Below are positions 8,549 through 18,314 of a DNA stretch of 64,000 nucleotides, one piece after another (within the stretch, counting starts at the first letter, position 1; each line of letters begins with the position of its first letter). A model generated the notes under the pieces. The model saw only the letters and a program-made list of their open reading frames with translations. It was not told where the DNA came from and ran no database searches. This DNA comes from an uncultured Prevotella sp. Lineage in GTDB: Bacteria > Bacteroidota > Bacteroidia > Bacteroidales > Bacteroidaceae. The position numbers were made by a program, and so were the translations under genes. Location of the stretch: positions 76,633-140,632 of the forward strand of contig UQZX01000004.1 of assembly GCA_900545525.1 (NCBI GenBank), in the 5' to 3' direction.

Positions 8549-8914
8549 TTACCAAAGACTTAATGGATTATTATATCCGCTATATGAAAACATTCCTTTG
8601 TAGAAATTATTCGTTCCTAAAAAGAAAGGGGTCTTAACAAGATATTTGTGTACCGCATTCTGGGTCAAGCTTTGTACATACTGATGACTATAGCCAATAC
8701 GATACATATTACCATTGTTATTATATCCTATCCAAAAGGGGGCAGAATATATATTCCCATTTATCCAAGCTTTTTTATTTTTGGATGATGGCATTATGTC
8801 TGAATAATAAAATCTATATTTCACAATTGTATCATGTTGGTATACTTTCAGTGGCTCTGAATTCGTATCAAATTCCAATCTGCGTACAATGCTTATGGTA
8901 TTGAATAGTTCCAT
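8549..8914 (-). CDS. Small protein of unknown function, chimeric with a neighbouring remnant
   Basis: From the ATG at 8912-8914 the product has about 121 residues (MELFNTISIVRRLEFD...); a TTG start at 8965 would add 17. Residues 13-47 (RLEFDTNSEPLKV and following) are copied almost exactly in the remnant at 6817-7005. The C-terminal half (NNNGNMYRIGYSHQYVQSL... to NPLSLW) is different and aromatic-rich. There is no lipobox, so relative to its duplicate the signal region appears deleted. It could be a live cytoplasmic protein or a rearranged fragment. Confidence 0.45.
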   Translation of the reverse strand: MELFNTISIVRRLEFDTNSEPLKVYQHDTIVKYRFYYSDIMPSSKNKKAWINGNIYSAPFWIGYNNNGNMYRIGYSHQYVQSLTQNAVHKYLVKTPFFLGTNNFYKGMFSYSGYNNPLSLW

Positions 8915-9065
8915 AATGTAAAAAGGTTTAGTGTATGAATAAAAAAGTACATATATCACATTCAATAGATTCTAAATGAAAAAAATATCCACATTCTTTT
9001 GCAGACATCTATCCTCTTTCTTTTCCTATAAATCCCAATTCTTTCAACATAAGAACTTATTATAA

Positions 9066-9704
9066 TTATTCCATCACATCATCAAAGTAGATGCCTGATA
9101 TTCCGGCTTTTCGCATTTTGCCAGCTGTCTTTAAACCTACTATGTAAGTAGGTTTCTTTTGATTATAACAGCCAAACCAATAATCTGTACAACAAATAAA
9201 GTCATCTGTTTGAAGACAATAATTCTTATATTTATACAAATGTCCCCTTGTAATATAGTCATACTGGTTGCAACAGCTACGTTTAGGACCAAACTCGGAA
9301 CGTCCTTTTATTAAATCAACTTTAAATGTTTTCTCTGACTCAAAATAATAATACCCCGGAGATTTTGGCAATACCGTGAATTTTAAACCTTCATATCTAT
9401 TGGTTTCGCAGAATTTCTTAAACTTTTCCGTGACGATGCAAAACATGTCATAAGTATAAAACACATCACCTTTCCTTCTTTGCATACGGTAATCCAAATT
9501 GGGTATCTTTTTTAACACATTATGACATACAGGACAAATGCCGGGGTCTTCGTCTCCATCTTCATACATAAACTCTACATCATAGCCTCCTAATATTTTG
9601 GCTATGACTTTCCCTTTGGGTAAGGGCTTATAAACTTTTTTTACTGGGGATGGTTCCTCAACGCTCTTTTTAAGCCCCAGTTTTTCTAATAATTTTCTAA
9701 ACAT
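9066..9704 (-). CDS. Candidate immunity protein for the RHS toxin
   Basis: The 212-residue product starts MFRKLLEKLGLKKSVEE, has no signal peptide and should be cytoplasmic. A CPVCH pair near residue 58 and later cysteines (SCCNQYD, ICCTDYWFGC) could bind zinc. The gene starts 6 nt after the stop of the RHS gene, the standard place for a cognate immunity gene in polymorphic toxin loci, and it is intact while several genes behind it are broken. I recognise no named immunity family, so the function rests on context. Confidence 0.6.
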   Translation of the reverse strand: MFRKLLEKLGLKKSVEEPSPVKKVYKPLPKGKVIAKILGGYDVEFMYEDGDEDPGICPVCHNVLKKIPNLDYRMQRRKGDVFYTYDMFCIVTEKFKKFCETNRYEGLKFTVLPKSPGYYYFESEKTFKVDLIKGRSEFGPKRSCCNQYDYITRGHLYKYKNYCLQTDDFICCTDYWFGCYNQKKPTYIVGLKTAGKMRKAGISGIYFDDVME

Positions 9705-9710
9705 AACTTT

Positions 9711-12700
9711 CTATTTTGAATGATTATTCCACGGTCGCCAAAATCTCAACATATTGTTGTTTCTGTAAAAGTCAAACTTAGCATCTCCATATTTAAAAGA
9801 ATTTATATCATAGAAATTCTTTATTGCATCAAACCTTCTTTCAGGTTTAAAGTTATTAATAATGTTTTCTCCAGAATTTCCCCGTTGCGGTCTCATGTGG
9901 AAAGAACCATCTTCACTTCTCTCGTTATACAAATGCTCATTCAAATCCCGATGCAAATTTCTGTGACGATGTTCAGACATAGGTGTAAGGGACTGAGCTT
10001 TTTTTCCTCCTATAAATTTGGGATGCGAATGATGATTCTGTGTCTTCTCACCGGTCCATGGACTAACCTTATTATCTCTTGAATATTTTATCCCAGACAC
10101 ACTTCCAATGACTGCTCCAATTGTAATTCCATTAACAAGCCCCTTATAACCAGCATCAAGAGCATCATCAAAATCTCCCGTCATCATTAAACCAAATGTA
10201 AAGCCTCCAAGTGCCCCACTGCTCATTCCACCTAAAGATCCTGATATCAAGCCTTTCAGTATTGGACTATTGGTACTTATTCCACTTATTATAGCACTGT
10301 CTAAATACTTAGCGCCCCATTGTCCAAAGGCTCCTCCTGCAAAAGAAGACAAACCACCCAATATTGCACCGCAGAAAATATCGGTTCCAGTTCCTCCTGA
10401 CAGCCATGAATTAGTACTTCCCAAAACGGCACCGCCCCATAACCAACCACCTAATTCCGGATATAATCCTCCCCAACCGGCTACAGCACCGGCACCAAAT
10501 GCAGCAACACCTTTGCCTATTAAAGACCAAAAATTACCTGTTATATAACCTTGACTGATATTAAAACCTAAATTTATGACACCTCCTAAAAATGCAGCAA
10601 TAATATCATCCAATATAGCATACTCCCCTGTCGGGTCCGTATATTTCAACGGATTATTAAGACAATACGAATACCTATTGAAGCTCTGCGTGTTCTCCGG
10701 AATTTGCACATAGTTGTCGGGACTGAGGAAACGTGACACTACAGGGTCGTACATGCGTCCATTCATGTTTATAAGTCCGAACTCAGGAAGCATCTCATGT
10801 CCTGTGTAGCCACGGATAAAGCCTATGTTATTTTTTATGACATGTTGCTTCCCCCAGGCATCGTATGTTGCCTCAAAGACTTTCTTCCCGGCTTCATCTA
10901 CTATACACATTATACTGCCTTGGTTGTCCGTCGTGGCATAGCATATCATGTCCTCCTTGCCTGTCTGTCTCACATAAACGACATTGCCGCCGAGATAATA
11001 AAACTGTCTTATGACATCATTCTCCCTGACACACTCGTAGTCATCGGAATAGATAATCGTGCGCTTTTCCTCACCGTCTATACTTAGCACACTTTTCCAG
11101 CGTTCCATGTCAGGACCGTATATTATGTTAAGTTCACGGTTCTCTTCGCCGCTCCACTCACTTACAGTCTCCGCCTTGCCAAAGAAGTTATATACGACAT
11201 CCTGTCCTCCAGGAGCATATTTGTTGTCTACAACATCTATACCAGTCAGGGCATGAATCTTTTCATCATGATAACGATATGTGCCTACATTTGTCTTGGA
11301 CTGAATATTGCCGTTGGCATCATATTCCATAGTTTGGAATATCTTATTGTTCCTGTTTACCTGTGTAAGCCTGTCTGAACTGTCATATAAATATGTTTCC
11401 GTCCAGCCCATAAATGTCGGTTCTATCTCCCAGCCTGGTCTAACAACCGGATCATGTATGTCAGCCCATTCAAGACCGAGAGGATTATATTCAAAGTCGC
11501 CGAAATCTTTTATGGGACCTACAGATATTGCCGTATCTATACTTAAGGTGTCATCTCTGAGTACATGAATAAGATTTGCCTCAAGTTTCTTAAGCGTCAG
11601 GTTACCTGTGGAATTATCATAAGTACATGATGTCCTGAATATGCAATCTTCCCAATTGTCTGCATTATTCTTTTTCAAGCCTCGAGATATTATCCTTCCG
11701 CTATTATCAAACTTTGAGTCCTCTGCAAGACCGTTACTTAATACGGATGAAATGAACTTGCCTGTATAGTCGCCAACACTCCAGACCGCCTTTTCGCCAA
11801 CTGCTATAGTTATATTGTTACCGTAGCAGTCATAAGTATAGTCAGCCGTAACCCCACCGGGATAGACAACGCGTGTAACCTGCCCCAAACTGTTATATAC
11901 ATAATTATACGTGAGAATTTCAGTGCCTACATGCCTTGTCTTCGAGGATACACGCCCATACTCGTCGTATGAATACACGGTATACAGGTCTCCTCTCTTT
12001 TCCTTTATAAGTCTCTGTGCGTCATTTCCTGTATCCCCGTAAGTGTATTCGGCAAAAACAGCATCGTTGCCTGATATTACTGTCTGCCGTCCGAAACAGT
12101 CGAATGTGTACGAAGTATTGTTGCCGCGTGCATCTGTCTGTGTCCTTACGCGCCCGAGGGCATCATAAGTATATGTCGTACGTCCGCCGTCAGGGTCGTT
12201 AAGTGCCGTACGGTTACCCATGTCATCATATTCCATTGTCAATATAGAATTGTTTGAAAGCACATTTACCTCAACCGGCTTGAAGAACGAGTTGTATGTA
12301 TAATACACTTCTCCCGCCGGGTCTTTAACCGACCTTGTAAAGTCCCAGTCGCCATATTCTCTGAGATATTTGCGGCCGTTGTCGTCTGTGGTCACATGCC
12401 TTGCACTATACGAATAAGTAACAGTTCTGCCATCACTGCCTGTCTCGCTTATTATACGTCCGCGCCTGTCATGCTGCTTTGTCTTGGTTATAATGATGTC
12501 TCCAGTCTGTGATGTAACCTTTGTTTCCTGCCCGTATTTGTCATATTCCGTCTCGGTCCTTACATCTATGTCTTTCAACCCGACACTTTCTTTAAGGACC
12601 TCGCGTCCCATACTGTCGTACCATGTCTTAACCCACGGTTCTCCGTCTGCCTGCCTCAACACATAATACCTTTTGGATGTACTGCCGTTCCAGCCGCGCA

Positions 12701-15700
12701 CAATCTCTGCCTTCGCACCGGTTGGAGATGTCACAGACTGTTCACATCCCCATGTGTCGTATGTATATGTGGTGACGAGCGGGCTTGCCGGGTTTGTCAT
12801 GTCTGTCTCTGTAAGTATGTTTCCCCATATATCGTGGGTGTATTCTGCCACGGATGATGCCGGAACAGTATATTCTTTTGTGACGAAACGCCCCGAATTG
12901 TCATACTCCATTACACTTTTAACCTGTTCAACCCCGTTACCAAGCGTTGAAGATGAGATAAGGTTGCCTAAGTCATCGTATGAATACTCTTTCGTAACGG
13001 GCATGCTTGAACCGTAGTTCACACACTCATACACTTTATGTCCTTTTCCGTCATATTTTATGCGTGTCTGCCTTTCTATAGGGTCGTCATCAACGTGTCC
13101 GTCGTTGTATGTCAGTGTCTGTGGCAACCGCATCCCAGCTATTTCAATAAAATCGCCATATACTATCTCATGGAAGTTGTCCAAGCAGTCACCTTCTTCT
13201 TTTTCAGACAACAAACATCCGTTTTTAGGGTCATAAATCTTGGTTGTAGTCTTATAAAACAAATCCGGGTCTACCACCTCTGTTACGGTTTCTTCCAAAG
13301 CAAAAGTTCCGTTACTGTAAACAGTGTATGTGTTTGTAGTCCTTGCTGTCTCAACACTGTTACCCATGGTCTTTTTCACAAAGGTCTTTGACGGGGCAAA
13401 GCATTCCGCATTCCATGCCTCCGTACCTGTTTCCACCTTGTTCCCCGTAACGTTGTCAAGAATTCGCACGGAAGACATTCCAAGCAGACCGCGTCCGGCA
13501 ACATGCAACTTCAGTCCAGAATAACTATATACCGATTCCGCATCTCCTGCTGCCCCGTTGTCTGTAATCACATTCCTCACCACATGAAGTGGAATAGCAC
13601 ATTCTGTCACCGGATAATCGCTGCCCGTACCGCATGAATACACGTTTTCGTCTGTAATCGAAGCGTATGCAATATCAACCGTGTGTCCTGTCTCATCTGT
13701 CAAGGATGTAACCTTTCCGCTGGCAGATGTATACCTGTCATTGTGGTATATATGTATTTGCGGCTCTTCACTTGTTTCGTTTCCGTTGTAACAATCATAT
13801 CCGTAATTCATCAATTCCATCTGGCCGCTGCCTGTAAAGCATCCGATGGTATATCTTGATGAAAGCGCATCATCGGCATTTGACGACAAGGCTTGTTTCA
13901 CAGAGACAAGCGATGAGCCAGTAGAGCGCATCCAGCGGGTGCGTGCAGGCTGTCTTTCATCCACATAATTTGTCATTACGACATCTGTCTTGCCGTCGTT
14001 ATCAAAGTCGAAGACAAGGCACTGCATTTTGTTATCGTCCTTGCCATTATCATGTTTATACAGGTCGGAAGAACATGCAAGGATCCTGTTGAAAGTACCG
14101 TCGCCACAACCCAATGCGAAATACCAATTGCGGTTGTTCGTGCTGTTCATCAGAAAGTCCATTAGACCGTCACCGTTGAAGTCGCCCTGAAACATGCGTA
14201 CAACATGACCTATCGTATTCCCCGACTTCACACTGCCTTCAGAGAATATACTACCGCCCTCAAGATTTCCTCCACGGTTAAAATATATTTTGTATCCACC
14301 ATTATATAATACTATAATATCCTGCATCCCGTCGTTATTGAAGTCGCCTGTGTATATATTTTCCGGAACACTTGGAAGTGTTGCCCGAAACTCATAACGG
14401 CTGATGCCATCCTCACTCTTATGCCCCAATATCTCGCAAATATATGCGCCGTTATACAAACTCTTTTCAAGCACAATTATCTCAGAGCGTCCGTTGCCGT
14501 CAACATCGCAAGATGCAAAATGCGGATTTTTGTTGCTGCCTTTCAACTCATGATAGAAATACTTATAAGTGGAACTTCCCGACGAGGCTTCCTTACCACG
14601 TACAAGTGAGAACTTGATGAACTTGCCGTTGTGACCGCTGATTTCCACATTTTCAGGTACACATATATCCGCAAGACCGTCACCATCGAAGTCGAGTTGG
14701 TATGAGGCAAGCTTATTGCAGTCCAGTCCGAGAATATTACCTGATACCCCAAGACTGTATTCCGCGACTTGGCTATAGCTTAAAACGCCATTATTTTTGC
14801 TCGCCTTGTATACAAAAAGCGGTGTGTCTAATGTTTTACGTGTAAATCCGGGAGAGGTCTCAGTCACAGTTAAAGACGCTATCTCTATAATATCAGCAAG
14901 ACCATCACCCGTCATATCACATGCCAGAAATATTTCATTTTCTATATCAGTTCTGACTGTTCCTATACCGTAATGCTCTGTAGAGCTTTTTGGGAGGTCT
15001 ATATAAGGCGCGACTGCCTTTTGTGAAAACGCCGGCATGCGGTTCCAGTTGAGAGTTACCGGAGACCGTTTTTCACCAGTACCGTTCTGCTCGGTTATTT
15101 TACACATGCGTGAATATGGCATCCCAGACAAGTTGTCGGAAACGTATGTGAAGTCATAATGTCTATACACACTGTTATCCGTACCGCTTTCAATGCTTTT
15201 CAGTCGAAGAGACAACTTCATCATGCAGTCTTCGATAAAAAATTCCTGCTTATCAGGGCGTTGTTCATATTCAAACCTGACAAAGCTGCATGTCCCGGTT
15301 TCCTTACCTATATTCATGCCATAAGTTATTTCGGAGGGATATATCATGCCGTTGTCTGCAAGATAGCGGTATGTCATATAGTTTCCGTTACTGTCTTCTG
15401 TTCTGTTTATATACCAAGCATTTATCCTTGTCTGCCCTGTTTTGTTTGTATAAATCTGTTTGGAGTCTTGTGTGTTGCCGTATGTAAGAGTTATTCCATT
15501 TGCTGTTTTTACATCAATCCATACTGAATTGCCCATACCGTGGAAAACGACCTTTGTTGACGGTGAATTCTCCAAAGTATATACGGCACCAGAACATCCT
15601 GCCTGCCCAGAAAGAAGCACAAGCCTTGTACCGTCAAGAGAATAAGCATCGTTTTCTGTATGTGTCACACCTCCGGCTGCTCCGTCATGGAACACGGTTT

Positions 15701-16082
15701 TCATGCCACGTGTAATGACAGACTGTCCGCTTGTATTACATCCCCAACCGACAACACCATTACTGCCCTGACTGTTGTATACTACGGACAATGAGGGTTG
15801 CATGCCTCCAATGCCTTGCGGTACGGCAATGTTATAAGTATATGTTGCCGCACCTGTCTGTGATACGTTAAATGTACCGTTTGAACCGATGACAGGATTA
15901 TTTTCCGATGTTGATATGTCGGGCTGTCTTGTATATCCAAAATCATTACCAATAGTCCCCGATGTATGTCCGTCACCGTTGGCATACGGATGTATACTTT
16001 GTCCATTGGCATAAACTACTGTTATGCCAATAAACAGATATATTGTCAGTATATATGGTAATTGCAGATATTTGTTCTTCAT
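9711..16082 (-). CDS. Secreted SpvB/FG-GAP/RHS-repeat protein with nuclease-like C-terminus
   Basis: A 2,123-residue protein with a signal peptide (MKNKYLQLPYILTIYLFIGI...). Residues about 55-130 resemble the SpvB N-terminal domain (QGIGGMQPSLSVVYNSQG). Residues about 380-760 hold FG-GAP/VCBS-type calcium motifs such as DMTGDGLADI, DFDGDGLADI and DFNGDGLMDF. YD repeats follow (YTYDALGRVRTQTDARGN) to the RHS core RFLSPDNYVQ near residue 1780, ending NPLKYTDPTGEY. Beyond residue 1819 comes a Gly-rich hydrophobic stretch, then from about 2010 a tip with NHHSHPKFIGG and HRNLHRDLNEHL, which looks like an HNH-type nuclease. RHS shells encase and release such toxins in known systems; the target here is inferred. 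Confidence 0.88.
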   Translation of the reverse strand: MKNKYLQLPYILTIYLFIGITVVYANGQSIHPYANGDGHTSGTIGNDFGYTRQPDISTSENNPVIGSNGTFNVSQTGAATYTYNIAVPQGIGGMQPSLSVVYNSQGSNGVVGWGCNTSGQSVITRGMKTVFHDGAAGGVTHTENDAYSLDGTRLVLLSGQAGCSGAVYTLENSPSTKVVFHGMGNSVWIDVKTANGITLTYGNTQDSKQIYTNKTGQTRINAWYINRTEDSNGNYMTYRYLADNGMIYPSEITYGMNIGKETGTCSFVRFEYEQRPDKQEFFIEDCMMKLSLRLKSIESGTDNSVYRHYDFTYVSDNLSGMPYSRMCKITEQNGTGEKRSPVTLNWNRMPAFSQKAVAPYIDLPKSSTEHYGIGTVRTDIENEIFLACDMTGDGLADIIEIASLTVTETSPGFTRKTLDTPLFVYKASKNNGVLSYSQVAEYSLGVSGNILGLDCNKLASYQLDFDGDGLADICVPENVEISGHNGKFIKFSLVRGKEASSGSSTYKYFYHELKGSNKNPHFASCDVDGNGRSEIIVLEKSLYNGAYICEILGHKSEDGISRYEFRATLPSVPENIYTGDFNNDGMQDIIVLYNGGYKIYFNRGGNLEGGSIFSEGSVKSGNTIGHVVRMFQGDFNGDGLMDFLMNSTNNRNWYFALGCGDGTFNRILACSSDLYKHDNGKDDNKMQCLVFDFDNDGKTDVVMTNYVDERQPARTRWMRSTGSSLVSVKQALSSNADDALSSRYTIGCFTGSGQMELMNYGYDCYNGNETSEEPQIHIYHNDRYTSASGKVTSLTDETGHTVDIAYASITDENVYSCGTGSDYPVTECAIPLHVVRNVITDNGAAGDAESVYSYSGLKLHVAGRGLLGMSSVRILDNVTGNKVETGTEAWNAECFAPSKTFVKKTMGNSVETARTTNTYTVYSNGTFALEETVTEVVDPDLFYKTTTKIYDPKNGCLLSEKEEGDCLDNFHEIVYGDFIEIAGMRLPQTLTYNDGHVDDDPIERQTRIKYDGKGHKVYECVNYGSSMPVTKEYSYDDLGNLISSSTLGNGVEQVKSVMEYDNSGRFVTKEYTVPASSVAEYTHDIWGNILTETDMTNPASPLVTTYTYDTWGCEQSVTSPTGAKAEIVRGWNGSTSKRYYVLRQADGEPWVKTWYDSMGREVLKESVGLKDIDVRTETEYDKYGQETKVTSQTGDIIITKTKQHDRRGRIISETGSDGRTVTYSYSARHVTTDDNGRKYLREYGDWDFTRSVKDPAGEVYYTYNSFFKPVEVNVLSNNSILTMEYDDMGNRTALNDPDGGRTTYTYDALGRVRTQTDARGNNTSYTFDCFGRQTVISGNDAVFAEYTYGDTGNDAQRLIKEKRGDLYTVYSYDEYGRVSSKTRHVGTEILTYNYVYNSLGQVTRVVYPGGVTADYTYDCYGNNITIAVGEKAVWSVGDYTGKFISSVLSNGLAEDSKFDNSGRIISRGLKKNNADNWEDCIFRTSCTYDNSTGNLTLKKLEANLIHVLRDDTLSIDTAISVGPIKDFGDFEYNPLGLEWADIHDPVVRPGWEIEPTFMGWTETYLYDSSDRLTQVNRNNKIFQTMEYDANGNIQSKTNVGTYRYHDEKIHALTGIDVVDNKYAPGGQDVVYNFFGKAETVSEWSGEENRELNIIYGPDMERWKSVLSIDGEEKRTIIYSDDYECVRENDVIRQFYYLGGNVVYVRQTGKEDMICYATTDNQGSIMCIVDEAGKKVFEATYDAWGKQHVIKNNIGFIRGYTGHEMLPEFGLINMNGRMYDPVVSRFLSPDNYVQIPENTQSFNRYSYCLNNPLKYTDPTGEYAILDDIIAAFLGGVINLGFNISQGYITGNFWSLIGKGVAAFGAGAVAGWGGLYPELGGWLWGGAVLGSTNSWLSGGTGTDIFCGAILGGLSSFAGGAFGQWGAKYLDSAIISGISTNSPILKGLISGSLGGMSSGALGGFTFGLMMTGDFDDALDAGYKGLVNGITIGAVIGSVSGIKYSRDNKVSPWTGEKTQNHHSHPKFIGGKKAQSLTPMSEHRHRNLHRDLNEHLYNERSEDGSFHMRPQRGNSGENIINNFKPERRFDAIKNFYDINSFKYGDAKFDFYRNNNMLRFWRPWNNHSK

Positions 16083-16163
16083 GGCAGACTGTTTATTTTA
16101 CATGGAGCAAACAATAAACACCACATTCCTTGTATCTTCCATAGTAGTTATGTTTTTATATTA

Positions 16164-16171
16164 CAAATATA
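16164..16171 (-). promoter_or_regulatory. Promoter of the RHS gene (-7 element)
   Basis: The minus strand reads TATATTTG, fitting TAnnTTTG, 82 nt before the RHS start. It is embedded in TTATATTTGTAATAT, the same 15 bases as at the promoter of the second RHS-type locus (41857-41864). Motif-based call. Confidence 0.55.
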
Positions 16172-16249
16172 ATCATTAAAATGATACCTTCTTTACTTTC
16201 TGGTAAAAAACATAACTGATTTCTAATTTTACAGCCTGCATCCTAAATA

Positions 16250-17086
16250 TCAGACATGAAACGCCACAAGTCCTTCCACTGGGCTTTTCATCACCGTTCC
16301 AATCCTCATGCCCTCCGCACGCGCTGCCTCTTCAAGACATTCGCGGTAGTGATAAGCCATGCTGCCTATGGCGTTGACAGGAAGGTCGGGACGATTATAG
16401 GGACGGACGTTTCGGACTAAGAAACTGCGGAAGTTGTCTACGACAAGACGATGCAGGTCCGGTTCGTCAAGATGCCGGGAGATAAAGAGGGAGAGACTTG
16501 CAAGAAACCGGTTGGGCATGGACATGCGGTACACCTTATTTATAATATCAGACATTGTGAGATGTGTCTCTGCCTCAAAAGCCTTACGGACATTTTCAGA
16601 CAGGCGTCCTTTGAACAGGGCGTTTACAAACAGCTTTCCAAGCACGGCACCACTTCCTTCGTCGCCGAGAATATATCCGAGGGCGGGAGTATTTGCCGTT
16701 ATACGTTCGCCGTCATAAAGACATGAGTTTGCACCGGTGCCCAATATACAGGCAATGCCCTCATCCTTACCGCAGAGCGCACGTGCTGCGGCAAGCAGGT
16801 CGCTATGCACACAAATAGTTACGGCAACTGGAAAGACCTTATGCAACAGCCTTTCCACCACGCCAATCATATCATCGCGGCATCCTGCTCCATAGAAATA
16901 AATGTCCGTAATGTCCGAGGCATGCGCCATTTCAGGAACAAGTTCTGACATGAGCACACGTTCCGCCACGTCCACACCCTGCACTATAGGATTTATGCCC
17001 TGCGTGGAATGTCTCCACAACATCCCTCTGTCATCCGCCAGACACCAGTCTGTCTTTGTGCTTCCGCTGTCTGCTATAAGTATCAT
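16250..17086 (-). CDS. BadF/BadG/BcrA/BcrD-type ATPase, probable amino-sugar kinase
   Basis: A 278-residue cytoplasmic protein of the ASKHA fold. The N-terminal phosphate-1 motif is seen as ADSGSTKTDW (residues 5-14) and the second phosphate motif as ILGTGANSC near residue 115. LGYILGDEGSGAVLG is typical of the N-acetylglucosamine/N-acetylmuramic acid kinase branch of the BadF family. A kinase for cell-wall amino sugars is the most likely role, but the substrate cannot be read from the sequence. It stands alone, with its own promoter at 17138-17145. Confidence 0.8.
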   Translation of the reverse strand: MILIADSGSTKTDWCLADDRGMLWRHSTQGINPIVQGVDVAERVLMSELVPEMAHASDITDIYFYGAGCRDDMIGVVERLLHKVFPVAVTICVHSDLLAAARALCGKDEGIACILGTGANSCLYDGERITANTPALGYILGDEGSGAVLGKLFVNALFKGRLSENVRKAFEAETHLTMSDIINKVYRMSMPNRFLASLSLFISRHLDEPDLHRLVVDNFRSFLVRNVRPYNRPDLPVNAIGSMAYHYRECLEEAARAEGMRIGTVMKSPVEGLVAFHV

Positions 17087-17137
17087 GATTGCATCTCCTT
17101 AATAAAAGAACGGCATCCGTCCGCGCCGTAACTCCTG

Positions 17138-17145
17138 CAAAGTTA
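17138..17145 (-). promoter_or_regulatory. Promoter of the BadF-type kinase gene
   Basis: TAACTTTG on the minus strand matches TAnnTTTG and lies about 50 nt before the start at 17086. Confidence 0.5.
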
Positions 17146-17204
17146 AATAATATATATATTATAAGCCAACAAAAACGAAACAAACAGCATAATCTGTCAT
17201 TGCG

Positions 17205-18212
17205 TCAATGCTTATTATCCAACATTCCCCTAATTTGTTTGTCGAAGTCAGAGTCTATCCGTTGAGTTTTATTGAAAACATCATATTCGTCTTCTGCCTT
17301 TGCCTTAGCTTGTGCCGCAGAGATGCACCCTTTGTCAGGTAATATCTGATAGCGGCGGAATGTGAGGAACTCATTGACGCTCTCCGAAAATTGGGACATA
17401 TTGAACGTGTTCTCACGCTCAATAAGATCTTCTATGTAATCAAAGAAGCCAGTAACAGCACGTTCCAGCCTGCGTATCTCATTTTCCTGCAAATAGTTCT
17501 TTGCGATTGACACATCAGATTTCAATATACGCCCGTCAGGAGCATTCTTCCATGTTGTCAACCCCATGTTTTCTTTGCTGTGGTCTGCCTTTGTATAGAT
17601 AATTTCAGCAGCCGTCTGCCCTGTAATGGCATAATGAAAACGGTTTTGTATCATTGCATAGAAATCATGTGTTGTGGGCGAGTTCTTGTCATAGTCAACA
17701 CTACATTCTGCGTATATGTCGGTAATTTGCTGCCAGATGCGCCGTTCACTGGTACGGATAGAACGCACCCTTTCCAGCAGTTCACGGAAATAATCTTTAC
17801 CGAATACCGCCGTTCCCTGCTTTAAGCGGTCGTCATCAAGGACAAATCCTTTCTTGATATACTCGTTTAGTATCTTGGTTGACCATTGGCGAAACTTTGT
17901 TGCTTTAGGCGAAGAGACGCGATAGCCAACGGAAATAATCATATCAAGATTATAGAAATCGACAAACTCTTCAACCTCACCTCTTATACCCCGGTTTACG
18001 ACAGTTGCAATTTTTGCAACTGTCGTATCTTGTTGAAGTTCATCATCCTTAAATATATTTGTTATATGCCGACTAATACCCGATTTATCTATACCAAACA
18101 ACTGCGCCATTGCCTTTTGCGTACACCAAATGGTCTCGTCTTTAATAACGACCTGAACCTTTCCCTGTTCATCAGGGAGACTATATAGCAAAAACTGTAT
18201 TCCGTTACTCAT
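17205..18212 (-). CDS. rhuM: RhuM family protein
   Basis: The 335-residue product matches the RhuM family throughout. It has an N-terminal winged-helix-like part (QKAMAQLFGIDKSGISRHI), the segment NLDMIISVGYRVSSPKATKFRQWST, and a C-terminal region with LERAVTGFFDYIEDLIERENTF. RhuM was named from a Salmonella pathogenicity island; its molecular role is unsettled, and in many bacteria it lies within type I restriction loci. Here it is the last gene of a minus-strand island with a DUF2971 and a DUF1016 gene. Its start overlaps the end of a tiny frame (18205-18306) as ATGAGTAA. Confidence 0.88.
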   Translation of the reverse strand: MSNGIQFLLYSLPDEQGKVQVVIKDETIWCTQKAMAQLFGIDKSGISRHITNIFKDDELQQDTTVAKIATVVNRGIRGEVEEFVDFYNLDMIISVGYRVSSPKATKFRQWSTKILNEYIKKGFVLDDDRLKQGTAVFGKDYFRELLERVRSIRTSERRIWQQITDIYAECSVDYDKNSPTTHDFYAMIQNRFHYAITGQTAAEIIYTKADHSKENMGLTTWKNAPDGRILKSDVSIAKNYLQENEIRRLERAVTGFFDYIEDLIERENTFNMSQFSESVNEFLTFRRYQILPDKGCISAAQAKAKAEDEYDVFNKTQRIDSDFDKQIRGMLDNKH

Positions 18213-18306
18213 CGTTTCTATTTATTTTCTTGTTAATAATTGAGGATATTGCAAACTCAATTTTTGATGTTCCTATTATATGTGATAAATCAGAAATTAC
18301 CGACAC
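18205..18306 (-). CDS. Possible 33-residue peptide between DUF2971 and RhuM genes
   Basis: The space between the two genes is open for 33 codons from a GTG (37 from a TTG that overlaps the DUF2971 stop). It reads VISDLSHIIGTSKIEFAISS and ends in GAGTAA overlapping the RhuM ATG. This could be a coupled small gene, or a C-terminal piece of the DUF2971 protein put out of frame. Weak evidence: no ATG and no known homologue. Confidence 0.2.
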   Translation of the reverse strand: MSVISDLSHIIGTSKIEFAISSIINKKINRNDE

Positions 18307-18314
18307 TTTACCAT

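Noticed and set aside
9711..16082. Insecticidal Tc-toxin C subunit
   Set aside because: SpvB-like and RHS parts recall Tc complexes, but no TcA or separate TcB gene is present and a general signal peptide is, so a Bacteroidota RHS toxin fits better.
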